A DNA stretch of 64,000 nt, taken from an uncultured Lachnospiraceae bacterium. GTDB taxonomy: Bacteria; Bacillota; Clostridia; Eubacteriales; Anaerofustaceae. Under the pieces are notes generated by a model. It was given only the letters and a program-made list of their open reading frames with translations. It had not been told where the DNA came from and ran no database searches. The stretch spans positions 30,684 through 94,683 of the forward strand of contig CALWKX010000006.1 in the NCBI GenBank assembly GCA_944381375.1. Reading direction: 5' to 3'. Shown one piece after another: positions 54,197 through 61,097 of the stretch. The position numbers were made by a program, and so were the translations under genes. Position 1 is the first letter of the stretch. Every line of letters starts with the position of its first letter.

Positions 54197-55237
54197 ATGG
54201 GAAAGATCAAATCATTTTTAAAACGGAAAAATATTGAATTCAGCTTCAAACGCTATTTTGTAGATGCTCTTTCGGGTATGGCTCAGGGACTTTTCGCTTC
54301 TTTGATTATTGGTCTTATAATAAAAACAATCGGAGAACAAACAATTATTTTATTAGGGGAAAATGCTGTATCGAATTTATTAATACGAATAGGCGACACG
54401 GCAATGTCACTTATGGGCTCCGCCATAGGCGTTGCCGTATGCCTTTCGCTCAAAGCTCCGTTTCTTGTCGTATGCTGCGGCGCAATATGCGGCGCTATGG
54501 GTTCAACTCTGGGAGGACCGGCAGGCTCATTTGTAGCATGCGCAATTGCCTGCGAATTCGGCAAGGCGGTATCGAAAGAGACGAAGCTTGACATTATAAT
54601 AACGCCCGCTGTAACGCTTGTGACAGGCATGCTTGTGGCCGAATTTATAGGCCCCGCAGTAGACGCGCTGATGAAAGGTCTGGGAGCGGTAATCATGAAC
54701 GCAACAGAGCTTGAGCCGTTCTTTATGGGGATAATAGTATCCGTAGTAATGGGGCTGGTGCTTACCGCGCCGATATCAAGCGCAGCACTTGCAATAATGC
54801 TCGATTTATCGGGTCTGGCGGCGGGAGCTGCGACTGTAGGCTGCTGCGCTCAGATGATAGGTTTTGCCGTGATCAGTTATAAAGACAACGGCTTTGGAGG
54901 ATTTATTTCGCAAGGCATAGGCACATCAATGCTGCAAGTACCGAACATAGTAAAGAATTTTTGGATATTGCTGCCTCCGACTCTTGCCGGAGCCGTGCTT
55001 GGGCCTGTTTCGACAATGGTTTTCAAAATGACAAATAACCCCTCCGGCGCGGGAATGGGCACAAGCGGTTTAGTCGGACAGATAGGCACGCTTACAGATA
55101 TGGGCTTCAGCACAGAAAATTTATTGATAATAATATTATTGCATTTTATACTGCCTGCTGTGCTTTCTTATTTATTCTATCTTCCGCTAAAATCTTTAGG
55201 CAAAATAAAAGACGGCGATATGCGCCTTGAGATATAA
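54197..55237 (+). CDS. PTS IIC-like membrane protein (PTS_IIC_2 family), 346 residues
   Basis: About nine to ten helices rich in Gly and Ala; the GFGGFISQGIGTSMLQVPNI and NPSGAGMGTSGLVGQIG segments (quoted separately) are typical of this IIC-like family. No IIA or IIB domain and no HPr-phosphorylated His are present, so it is an orphan permease of unknown substrate. TAAGGGA precedes the ATG. It lies 51 bases after the TSUP gene in the same direction and ends in a strong terminator. Confidence 0.82.
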   Translation: MGKIKSFLKRKNIEFSFKRYFVDALSGMAQGLFASLIIGLIIKTIGEQTIILLGENAVSNLLIRIGDTAMSLMGSAIGVAVCLSLKAPFLVVCCGAICGAMGSTLGGPAGSFVACAIACEFGKAVSKETKLDIIITPAVTLVTGMLVAEFIGPAVDALMKGLGAVIMNATELEPFFMGIIVSVVMGLVLTAPISSAALAIMLDLSGLAAGAATVGCCAQMIGFAVISYKDNGFGGFISQGIGTSMLQVPNIVKNFWILLPPTLAGAVLGPVSTMVFKMTNNPSGAGMGTSGLVGQIGTLTDMGFSTENLLIIILLHFILPAVLSYLFYLPLKSLGKIKDGDMRLEI

Positions 55238-55265
55238 AAAAGCTATGGCGCCATACAGGCGCGCC

Positions 55266-55306
55266 GCAATAAATAAAAAGCCGATTTCCGGCTTTTTATT
55301 TATTGC
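55266..55306. terminator. Terminator after the PTS IIC-like gene
   Basis: An 18-bp perfect stem (55266-55283 with 55289-55306), loop ATTTC, built from an AT-rich base and a GCCG/CGGC top followed by TTTTTATTTATT. Confidence 0.9.
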
Positions 55307-55327
55307 AAAAGCTAGAAAAGCCTTGTT

Positions 55328-55379
55328 GCAGGCAAACGCTTTAGCGTTTGTCTGCATTCCTTTCTCCCCGTATCCGGGC
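55328..55379 (-). repeat. G-tract-flanked hairpin element, copy D (degenerate)
   Basis: On the minus strand: GCCCGGATACGGGG, an AGAAAGGAA block, then a hairpin (55355-55343 with 55340-55328, one G-U pair), then CAACAAGG. It lacks the closing G tracts of copies A-C. The rest of 55307-55570 shows no gene or clear site. Confidence 0.4.
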
Positions 55380-55570
55380 AATAAAAAAGCAGAAAAATAT
55401 TCTAAAGTTTTCCTGCTAAGCGGGCAACAATATACTTTGTTGTTTTATACAATGCTTTTATATTTTTTTTCAACTTATCTATGCCGTCTGACCCAGATCC
55501 GGCAGCCGCCGTAACCTAACGCAAAAAATTAAATAAACAAAAACGGGAAGAATTAAGCACAAAATTGAGC

Positions 55571-55576
55571 TATAAT
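55571..55576 (+). promoter_or_regulatory. -10 element giving a leaderless mRNA
   Basis: TATAAT ends nine bases before the ATG at 55585, so transcription would begin about two bases before it. No -35 or ribosome site is clear. Confidence 0.45.
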
Positions 55577-55584
55577 TATTATCA

Positions 55585-56418
55585 ATGAGAACGACTGTTT
55601 ACAACATTAACGAACAAAGTGACGATGAAGCTGTATTTGCCTTGACAAGCATTAAAGGAATAGGCGAATGGACAGCGGAAATGATACTTATAGGAAGCCT
55701 TAATAGACCGGATGTTTTAAGCTACGGCGATTTGGCATTAAAAAGAGGTATAAAAAAACTATACGGTTATCCTAATATAGATGAACAATTATTTGCTATG
55801 CTGAAAAAACGCTACACTCCCTGCTGCAGCCTCGCGAGCATGTATTTGTGGAAAGCGTCTGATAAATCATTTGAAAACTATTATACCGACTTTGATAAAT
55901 GGAATGCAGTCAATAACAAACAAAACATTCAATACGCCGATTTTTTATACGGCGTTAAGACTACTAAAATTTACTGCCGGCCTACATGCAGTTCCAAAAT
56001 TCCCAAAAGGGAAAACATCGTTTTTTTTACCGATTCTGCAGACGCCGAAAAACAGGGTTTTCGTCCCTGCAAACGCTGTATGCCTCAGCTTGAATATTAT
56101 GATCCAGCAGTCAGGACCGCTGAAGAAATAAGATTATATATAAACGAGCACTTTCGTTTAAGCGGGCTTGTCGCCGACACTGCATGCAAAACAAATTTAA
56201 GCGTAAGCGCGCTCAACAGATCGTTTAAAAATGTATTTTTGATTTCCGCTAATGAATACATAAAAATACTGAGAATACATGAAGCAAAAAAACTAATTAA
56301 CCGCACAAAAAAGAACATAGCCGACATCGCTTTTGAAATCGGTTATGAAAGCTTATCTTCATTTTACAGGGATTTTAAACGTCTTGAAGGCAAAGCTCCT
56401 TTGAAATGTAAAAAATAA
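55585..56418 (+). CDS. AlkA-fragment / AdaA fusion (alkylation repair regulator), 277 residues
   Basis: Residues 1-95 are the C-terminal part of an AlkA-type 3-methyladenine glycosylase: the helix-hairpin-helix SIKGIGEWTAEM and the catalytic Asp D49 in SYGDLALKRG. The first two thirds of AlkA are absent. Residues 115-170 are an Ada zinc domain with C131, C135, C162 and C165 (YCRPTC and RPCKRC), which accepts methyl groups from phosphotriesters. Residues 175-277 are an AraC-type helix-turn-helix. It should activate the response, with Ogt 17 bases downstream. The usual order is Ada first, AlkA last. Confidence 0.85.
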   Translation: MRTTVYNINEQSDDEAVFALTSIKGIGEWTAEMILIGSLNRPDVLSYGDLALKRGIKKLYGYPNIDEQLFAMLKKRYTPCCSLASMYLWKASDKSFENYYTDFDKWNAVNNKQNIQYADFLYGVKTTKIYCRPTCSSKIPKRENIVFFTDSADAEKQGFRPCKRCMPQLEYYDPAVRTAEEIRLYINEHFRLSGLVADTACKTNLSVSALNRSFKNVFLISANEYIKILRIHEAKKLINRTKKNIADIAFEIGYESLSSFYRDFKRLEGKAPLKCKK

Positions 56419-56435
56419 TTAATACAGGATAGAAA

Positions 56436-56903
56436 ATGAATAAAAAATACGCTTACTATGATACAGAAATCGGAACAATAAAAATAGGTTATATTGACGA
56501 AGCTATAACTGATATAAATATAATAGAAAAAAATGAAATCATAACAAACGATACTCCTTGTGCATTGAGCGACACGGCGGCAAAGCAGATAAACGAATAT
56601 CTTAAAGGCAAAAGGAAAGCGTTTGATCTGAAAATTCAAATGAGCGGCACGCCGTTTCAGCTTTGCGTATGGCAGTCTCTCAAAAAAATACCTTATGGAC
56701 AAACAAAAAGCTACAAACAAATCGCAGAGGAAGTCGGTTCGCCTAAGGCTTTTCGCGCTGTTGGCATGGCAAACAATAAAAACCCGATTCTTATAGTTAT
56801 TCCATGCCACAGAGTAATAGGCTCGGACGGCTCGCTCACAGGATATGCATACGGAACAGACTTAAAACAAAGGCTTCTGGATCTGGAAAGACACAACTGC
56901 TGA
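56436..56903 (+). CDS. ogt: Methylated-DNA--protein-cysteine methyltransferase
   Basis: Removes O6-alkyl groups from guanine in a suicide reaction. The acceptor motif IPCHRV holds C124; the GSPKAFRAVGMANNKNP and PYGQTKSYKQIA segments form the winged-helix core. The length (155) is complete. It lies 17 bases downstream of the AdaA fusion, so the two form an adaptive-response operon. The upstream spacer has AGGATAG as a modest ribosome site. Confidence 0.95.
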   Translation: MNKKYAYYDTEIGTIKIGYIDEAITDINIIEKNEIITNDTPCALSDTAAKQINEYLKGKRKAFDLKIQMSGTPFQLCVWQSLKKIPYGQTKSYKQIAEEVGSPKAFRAVGMANNKNPILIVIPCHRVIGSDGSLTGYAYGTDLKQRLLDLERHNC

Positions 56904-56995
56904 TCTTTACATTTTTTTCGACAAATAATATCAATTATTTATTCTTTATTTATTTTGCTTGTCTGAATTCAAGCGCTGTGTTAAAATTAAATTAA

Positions 56996-57031
56996 TTTCA
57001 GCGTCGCCCTATAGGGATAATGTTGCTGAAA
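56996..57031 (+). promoter_or_regulatory. Nested hairpin in the lipoprotein leader
   Basis: TTTCAGC (56996-57002) pairs with GCTGAAA (57025-57031), enclosing CCCTATAGGG (57007-57016). It has no T run, so it is a structured leader or operator rather than a terminator. Confidence 0.4.
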
Positions 57032-57054
57032 AAATACATAACAAAGAGGGAAAA

Positions 57055-57648
57055 ATGAAGAAAAACACAAAAAAAATATTTGCGCTTGCGCTCGTTGTTC
57101 TTGCTGTGTTATCATTTGCCGGCTGCGGAAAACAAAACTCTGAAGAAGCAATCACAGAAGCTATTGAAGCAGTATGCAATCTGGATGACGAAAAAATGAC
57201 ACTATATTATGGGTCATCGCTCACGGATGAAATCACTGCTGATGGATTATTCACTCAGGATGTTTTGAATGCGCTTGTTAAAAATATCAGCTACAAAATT
57301 TTAAGCGTTGAAGAAAATGACGGCAAATCTGTTATTGAAGTGGAATTTACAAATATTGACATGAACACTGCTATTTCACTGTATTTCACAGAAGCTTTAT
57401 CCTATGCTTTATCATTAATGTCATTACCTGAGGATCAATATCCGACTGATGAAGAATTGAACGCACATTATTCTCAGATGCTCGTGGACGTACTTACTGC
57501 CGAAGACGTTGCTATGATAACAAAGACCGCAACGGTAAACATGACGTATAATGAGGCTGATCAAACATGGACTATTGATAATGACGCAAATGCTCAAGAA
57601 TTCATAAGTGCCATGTTCGGCGGATTGCTTGAAGTAGATATGAACTAA
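57055..57648 (+). CDS. Lipoprotein, 197 residues
   Basis: A type II signal peptide with lipobox SFAGC and the lipidated Cys at residue 24. The mature part is acidic and resembles small extracellular domains of the DUF5105/NTF2-like kind, but I cannot assign it firmly. It should be anchored to the outer face of the membrane. The start at 57055 follows AGAGGG; a frame from 56959 has no signal at its start. It is alone, with a palindromic terminator at its end. Confidence 0.78.
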   Translation: MKKNTKKIFALALVVLAVLSFAGCGKQNSEEAITEAIEAVCNLDDEKMTLYYGSSLTDEITADGLFTQDVLNALVKNISYKILSVEENDGKSVIEVEFTNIDMNTAISLYFTEALSYALSLMSLPEDQYPTDEELNAHYSQMLVDVLTAEDVAMITKTATVNMTYNEADQTWTIDNDANAQEFISAMFGGLLEVDMN

Positions 57649-57650
57649 AT

Positions 57651-57693
57651 CTGCAATAAAAAAAGAGCTTATAAGCTCTTTTTTTTATTGCAG
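57651..57693. terminator. Palindromic bidirectional terminator
   Basis: CTGCAAT plus an A run and GAGCTT (57651-57670) mirror AAGCTC plus a T run and ATTGCAG (57673-57693). It starts two bases after the lipoprotein stop, and its last bases are shared with the next palindrome. Confidence 0.88.
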
Positions 57694-57856
57694 CAGCGCT
57701 TGGAAGAAGCGGCGCGGCGCGCGGAGCTGAATGGCTCCGCGCAAGGCAGGGCCTGCAGGCCCTGCCTTGCAAAGCGGCGCACGCAAAGCGCGGTGATACC
57801 GCGCTTTGCAGTGTGCGGCGCTTGCGCGCCGCGCCGTTTCTTCCGAGTGCCGCTGC
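57690..57856. repeat. Second cloverleaf palindrome
   Basis: Outer arms 57690-57722 and 57824-57856 (33 bases, mostly paired, differences largely G-U). Inside are three hairpins: GCGGAGC/GCTCCGC (57721-57727 with 57734-57740), a perfect 30-base palindrome (57741-57770) and a 12-bp stem with loop GAT (57783-57794 with 57798-57809), itself flanked by GCGCAC/GTGTGC. The layout equals that at 17131-17243 while the sequence differs. Confidence 0.8.
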
Positions 57857-57895
57857 GATTCAAACGCACATTCGAGCAATCAGCAAAGTATGTGC

Positions 57896-57901
57896 TATAA
57901 T
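57896..57901 (+). promoter_or_regulatory. -10 element giving a leaderless mRNA
   Basis: TATAAT ends seven bases before the ATG at 57909, so the transcript would start at or one base before the ATG. The -35 (TTCGAG, 19-base spacer) is poor. Confidence 0.5.
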
Positions 57902-57908
57902 AAAATAT

Positions 57909-58409
57909 ATGAAATACAAAACAGCAACACGTGCAGATATTCCTAATGTAATAACGCACTACAAGAATGTAATTTCCTCAATGAACGCTGAGGGCTTTAA
58001 TATATGGGACAACAATTATCCGAATGAAGAAATCATAATAAATGATATTATCAATAACCATATGCGCATTTTAAAAGACGAAGGCAAAATCATTGCCGCC
58101 TCCGTACAGAATGAAATCCAGGATGAAAAATACAATGAAATTGCATGGGAATATAATGAATTTCCCATTATAATACTTCACAGACTTTGCGTATCGCCGG
58201 AAATAACCAGACAAGGAGTCGGCAGCGCAATGCTTGCCTTTTTAGAAAAGGAAGCGTTGGACAACGGCTTTAAATCAATAAGACTCGATGTATTCAGCAA
58301 AAACATGCGCGCAATAAAGTTATATGAAAACGCCGGATACACAAAACGCGGCCATACTTATTTTACAAAAGGCAAGTTTTATTTGTACGAAAAGACGTTT
58401 GTGTTATAA
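57909..58409 (+). CDS. GNAT N-acetyltransferase, 166 residues
   Basis: The acetyl-CoA loop is RQGVGSAML, preceded by LHRLCVSPE and followed by IRLDVFSKNMRAIKLYENAGY, a textbook GNAT core. The substrate is unknown. The start at 57909 is chosen because homology begins there (MKYKTATRADIPN) and a TATAAT sits just upstream. A frame reaching back to 57813 would translate the cloverleaf repeat. There is no ribosome site, so a leaderless mRNA is likely. Confidence 0.85.
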   Translation: MKYKTATRADIPNVITHYKNVISSMNAEGFNIWDNNYPNEEIIINDIINNHMRILKDEGKIIAASVQNEIQDEKYNEIAWEYNEFPIIILHRLCVSPEITRQGVGSAMLAFLEKEALDNGFKSIRLDVFSKNMRAIKLYENAGYTKRGHTYFTKGKFYLYEKTFVL

Positions 58410-58410
58410 T
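58382..58410 (+). promoter_or_regulatory. Promoter of the ispD operon
   Basis: TTTGTA (58382-58387), 17 bases, TATAAT (58405-58410) with TG in the extended position. It lies over the end of the GNAT gene; start near 58417. Confidence 0.65.
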
Positions 58411-58438
58411 ATTTACAAATATCTAAAGGAACAGACTA

Positions 58439-59134
58439 TTGAATTCGACATTTGTAAGCGCATTAATAGTTGCTGCCGGCAGCGCGAGCAGAATGAATGG
58501 AAATATCAACAAAAACTTCCTTATGCTTGAAGGCTCGCAAATTATCCTCAGGAGCGCAATGGCCTTTGACGAGTCGGAATACATAAAAGAGATAATCATC
58601 GTAACAAGACAACAGGATATTGCTGAAGCGAAAAAAATAATAGGAAACCGCTTATCGGCGTTTGTAAAATACACTTCGGGAGGAGCTACGCGCCGTGAAA
58701 GCGTATTACGCGGACTGAATATGCTCGATAAACGCTGCACTCATGTTGCAGTGCATGACGGAGCAAGACCGCTGATTACAAAGGACACAATTGATAACGT
58801 TATAAAAACTGCTATAGAAAAAGGCGCTGCAAGCGCTGCCTGCGCTGCCGTGGATACTATATCAGTGGCGGAAGAAGGCATACTCAAAAAAACTCTGAAC
58901 AGAAAAAATGTCTTTCATATGCAAACGCCTCAGGCGTTTGAACGCAGTATTTTAGAAAAAGCGCATATGAAAGCCAATCAGGACGGATATGAAGCGACTG
59001 ACGACGCTTCAGTCGTTATGAGAACAGGACAAAACGTATATATCGTCTGCGGATCGTCTAACAATATAAAAATTACCGAACCGCGTGACATGCTTATTGC
59101 TGAGGCAATAATCAAATCAAATCAGGGAGGTTAA
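58439..59134 (+). CDS. ispD: 2-C-methyl-D-erythritol 4-phosphate cytidylyltransferase
   Basis: Third enzyme of the MEP isoprenoid pathway: makes CDP-methylerythritol from MEP and CTP. Motifs visible: the nucleotide loop VAAGSASRM (a Ser replaces the usual Gly), GGATRRESV, VHDGARP, QTPQAFERS, TDDASVV and NIKITEPRDM. The start is TTG with AAAGGA at good distance. It opens a four-gene operon (gaps of 5, 5 and 12 bases) with E1-alpha, E1-beta and E2-like proteins. Confidence 0.94.
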   Translation: MNSTFVSALIVAAGSASRMNGNINKNFLMLEGSQIILRSAMAFDESEYIKEIIIVTRQQDIAEAKKIIGNRLSAFVKYTSGGATRRESVLRGLNMLDKRCTHVAVHDGARPLITKDTIDNVIKTAIEKGAASAACAAVDTISVAEEGILKKTLNRKNVFHMQTPQAFERSILEKAHMKANQDGYEATDDASVVMRTGQNVYIVCGSSNNIKITEPRDMLIAEAIIKSNQGG

Positions 59135-59139
59135 TATAC

Positions 59140-60081
59140 ATGCAGATTGACAGCCGTGTTGTACTGAGAATATTTTATAAAATGCTTAAAGCCCGGTTAT
59201 TTGAAGAAGAAGCGTCAAAATTAAAAGAATCAGGCTTGATAAAAGACGAACTGTGTCTTTCCTTGGGCCAGGAGGCGACAGCCGGCGCCGTTTGCGCGCT
59301 TAATGCGGATGATATTGTATTCGCCTCGCACCGGAATTTTGCGGTTGCGACTGCTTTGGACGTAAATATTACTTTATTGCTTGCCGAACTTACAGGACTG
59401 AAAAGCGGTTTGTGTTCAGGCAAAAGCGGAGCTCAAAGCTATGCGGACAACACTGTGAATTTTTACGGAGCAAGCGCGCTTTACGCTTCATATTTCAACA
59501 AAGCAGTAGGAGCAGCACTTTCGCTGAAACTTCAAAACAGGGATAATTTGGTAATAGTTTTCGCAGGCGACGGCGCTGCATGCATGGGTGATTTTTACGA
59601 AGCTTTGAACACTGCCGCATTGCTTAAACTGCCTGTTATATTTTTCATAGAAAATAACGGCTACGCGAAAAGCGTTAAAACAGAAAAAATCCATAACGTA
59701 AAAGATATTGCCCAAAGAGCCTCGGGTTTCGAAATTCCCGGATTTATAGCGGACGGCAATGATGCGCTCAACGTTTATGAAACTATCAAACGAGCGGCGG
59801 AATACGCAAAAAAAGACGGCCCAATTATAATAGAAAGCAAGACTTACCGTCTTGCAGGATACAATTACAACGACGAACAGGAATACAAAAAAGAAGATGA
59901 GACCGCGCAATGGCGCGATTACGACCCAATAAAAAACATAACGGATTACATGCTGCATTCATCAATGGGCACGGTTGAAGACCTTTTGATGATGAGAAAG
60001 AAAATAGAGCAGGAAATATATGCGGCGCATGAGTTCGTAATGGGACTTATCAACAGCTCTGATGGCGACAAGGAGGCTTAG
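59140..60081 (+). CDS. E1-alpha-like thiamine diphosphate protein, catalytic residues lost, 313 residues
   Basis: Clearly homologous to the alpha subunit of pyruvate/acetoin dehydrogenase E1. The ThDP-magnesium motif is kept: GDGAACMGDFYEA through FIENNGY, with the metal-binding Asp, Asn and Tyr. The family catalytic positions are not kept: the YRAHG segment is SHRNFA (human alpha-His63 becomes Phe), GGSMH is SGAQSY, and the YRYHGHS loop is YRLAGYN (alpha-His263 becomes Ala). AGGGAGG precedes the ATG. It probably binds ThDP with the beta partner but cannot use the known mechanism. Confidence 0.85.
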   Translation: MQIDSRVVLRIFYKMLKARLFEEEASKLKESGLIKDELCLSLGQEATAGAVCALNADDIVFASHRNFAVATALDVNITLLLAELTGLKSGLCSGKSGAQSYADNTVNFYGASALYASYFNKAVGAALSLKLQNRDNLVIVFAGDGAACMGDFYEALNTAALLKLPVIFFIENNGYAKSVKTEKIHNVKDIAQRASGFEIPGFIADGNDALNVYETIKRAAEYAKKDGPIIIESKTYRLAGYNYNDEQEYKKEDETAQWRDYDPIKNITDYMLHSSMGTVEDLLMMRKKIEQEIYAAHEFVMGLINSSDGDKEA

Positions 60082-60086
60082 AAAAA

Positions 60087-61085
60087 ATGAAATATTCGAC
60101 CATATGCGAAGCGCTTGGCGCTGCCGCCGCCGATAAGATGGCTAAAGATTTTTCAGTGCTTGTACTCGGAAACGGCGTAAGAGAAAACGGCGGCAGATTG
60201 AGCCGCGGCCTTTACTCCGCCTTTGGCTCCCAAAGAGTTATCGACGTACCTCCTTCCAAAGATATGGGCTGCGCTTTGGCTTTGGGGCTTGCCCAGACAG
60301 GCGCAAAACCTATCATTGAAATAGAAGGGGAATATCTGCTGCGAGCCTTAGATGTTATTGCAAACGAAATCGCTGTGACGGAATTCATGTATGACAATCA
60401 ATATGCATCATCTGTGACGATCATAGCATATACAGGCTTTGTTAAAAATGCTTCTGTACAAATAAATCAGGCTTACGAAGCTATGCTTATTCAGATACCA
60501 TCTTTGAAAGTATTATGCCCGTCTAATCCTTCAGATGCCTATGATTTCCTTACATGCGCCTTGGAAAGCGAAGGCCCTACAGTTTTGGTTGTTGAAAAGT
60601 CTTTGGCTGAGTATGATTTTAATGCTGAAAATATATCAGTAACGCATACTCAGGATGCAGATAAACCAACAAACAATCCGTTTGAAGCGAAGCGCATACT
60701 AAAAGGAGAAGACGTAAGCATAATAACTTACGGTTCCATGGTAAAAGAATGTGTTGCTGCGGCAAAAGCCGCAAATATTCAAAAAGGCATAAGCTGCGAT
60801 GTTATAGATATTCGTTCCTTAAATCCTATTGATTATAATACTATCATAAAATCAGTAAGCGCAACGGGAAAAGTCATTGTAGCGCACAAGGCCCGCAGAA
60901 CGGGAGGGATTGCTTCCGAAATAGCAGCTATAATTGCGCAAAGCGAAGCGTTTGATTATCTCGAAGCTCCGATAATTCGAATATGCGCAAATGACGAATA
61001 TACAGGTTATGCTGATGAATATTACGACAAATGCGTCCCTGACAAAAAAGATATATATTCAGCTATTTTAAAAATAGCCGAATAA
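60087..61085 (+). CDS. E1-beta-like transketolase-fold protein, catalytic residues lost, 332 residues
   Basis: Homologous to E1-beta (transketolase pyrimidine domain plus C-terminal domain). The conserved frame is visible in GLYSAFGSQRVIDVPPS, IPSLKVLCPSNPSDAYDFL and VIDIRSLNPID. The Glu that activates ThDP (human beta-Glu59, in ISE) is Lys here (PSKDMG). The active-site His of YGHCPGLKV (beta-His128) falls in LIQIPSLKV and is lost. With the alpha partner this forms a catalytically altered E1. GGAGGC precedes the ATG. Confidence 0.85.
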   Translation: MKYSTICEALGAAAADKMAKDFSVLVLGNGVRENGGRLSRGLYSAFGSQRVIDVPPSKDMGCALALGLAQTGAKPIIEIEGEYLLRALDVIANEIAVTEFMYDNQYASSVTIIAYTGFVKNASVQINQAYEAMLIQIPSLKVLCPSNPSDAYDFLTCALESEGPTVLVVEKSLAEYDFNAENISVTHTQDADKPTNNPFEAKRILKGEDVSIITYGSMVKECVAAAKAANIQKGISCDVIDIRSLNPIDYNTIIKSVSATGKVIVAHKARRTGGIASEIAAIIAQSEAFDYLEAPIIRICANDEYTGYADEYYDKCVPDKKDIYSAILKIAE

Positions 61086-61097
61086 GGAGGGATAACA

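Noticed and set aside
57688..57908. Open frames on both strands inside the GC-rich palindrome
   Set aside because: Palindromic GC-rich DNA leaves several frames open by chance; no ribosome site or family resemblance, and the GNAT homology starts at 57909.
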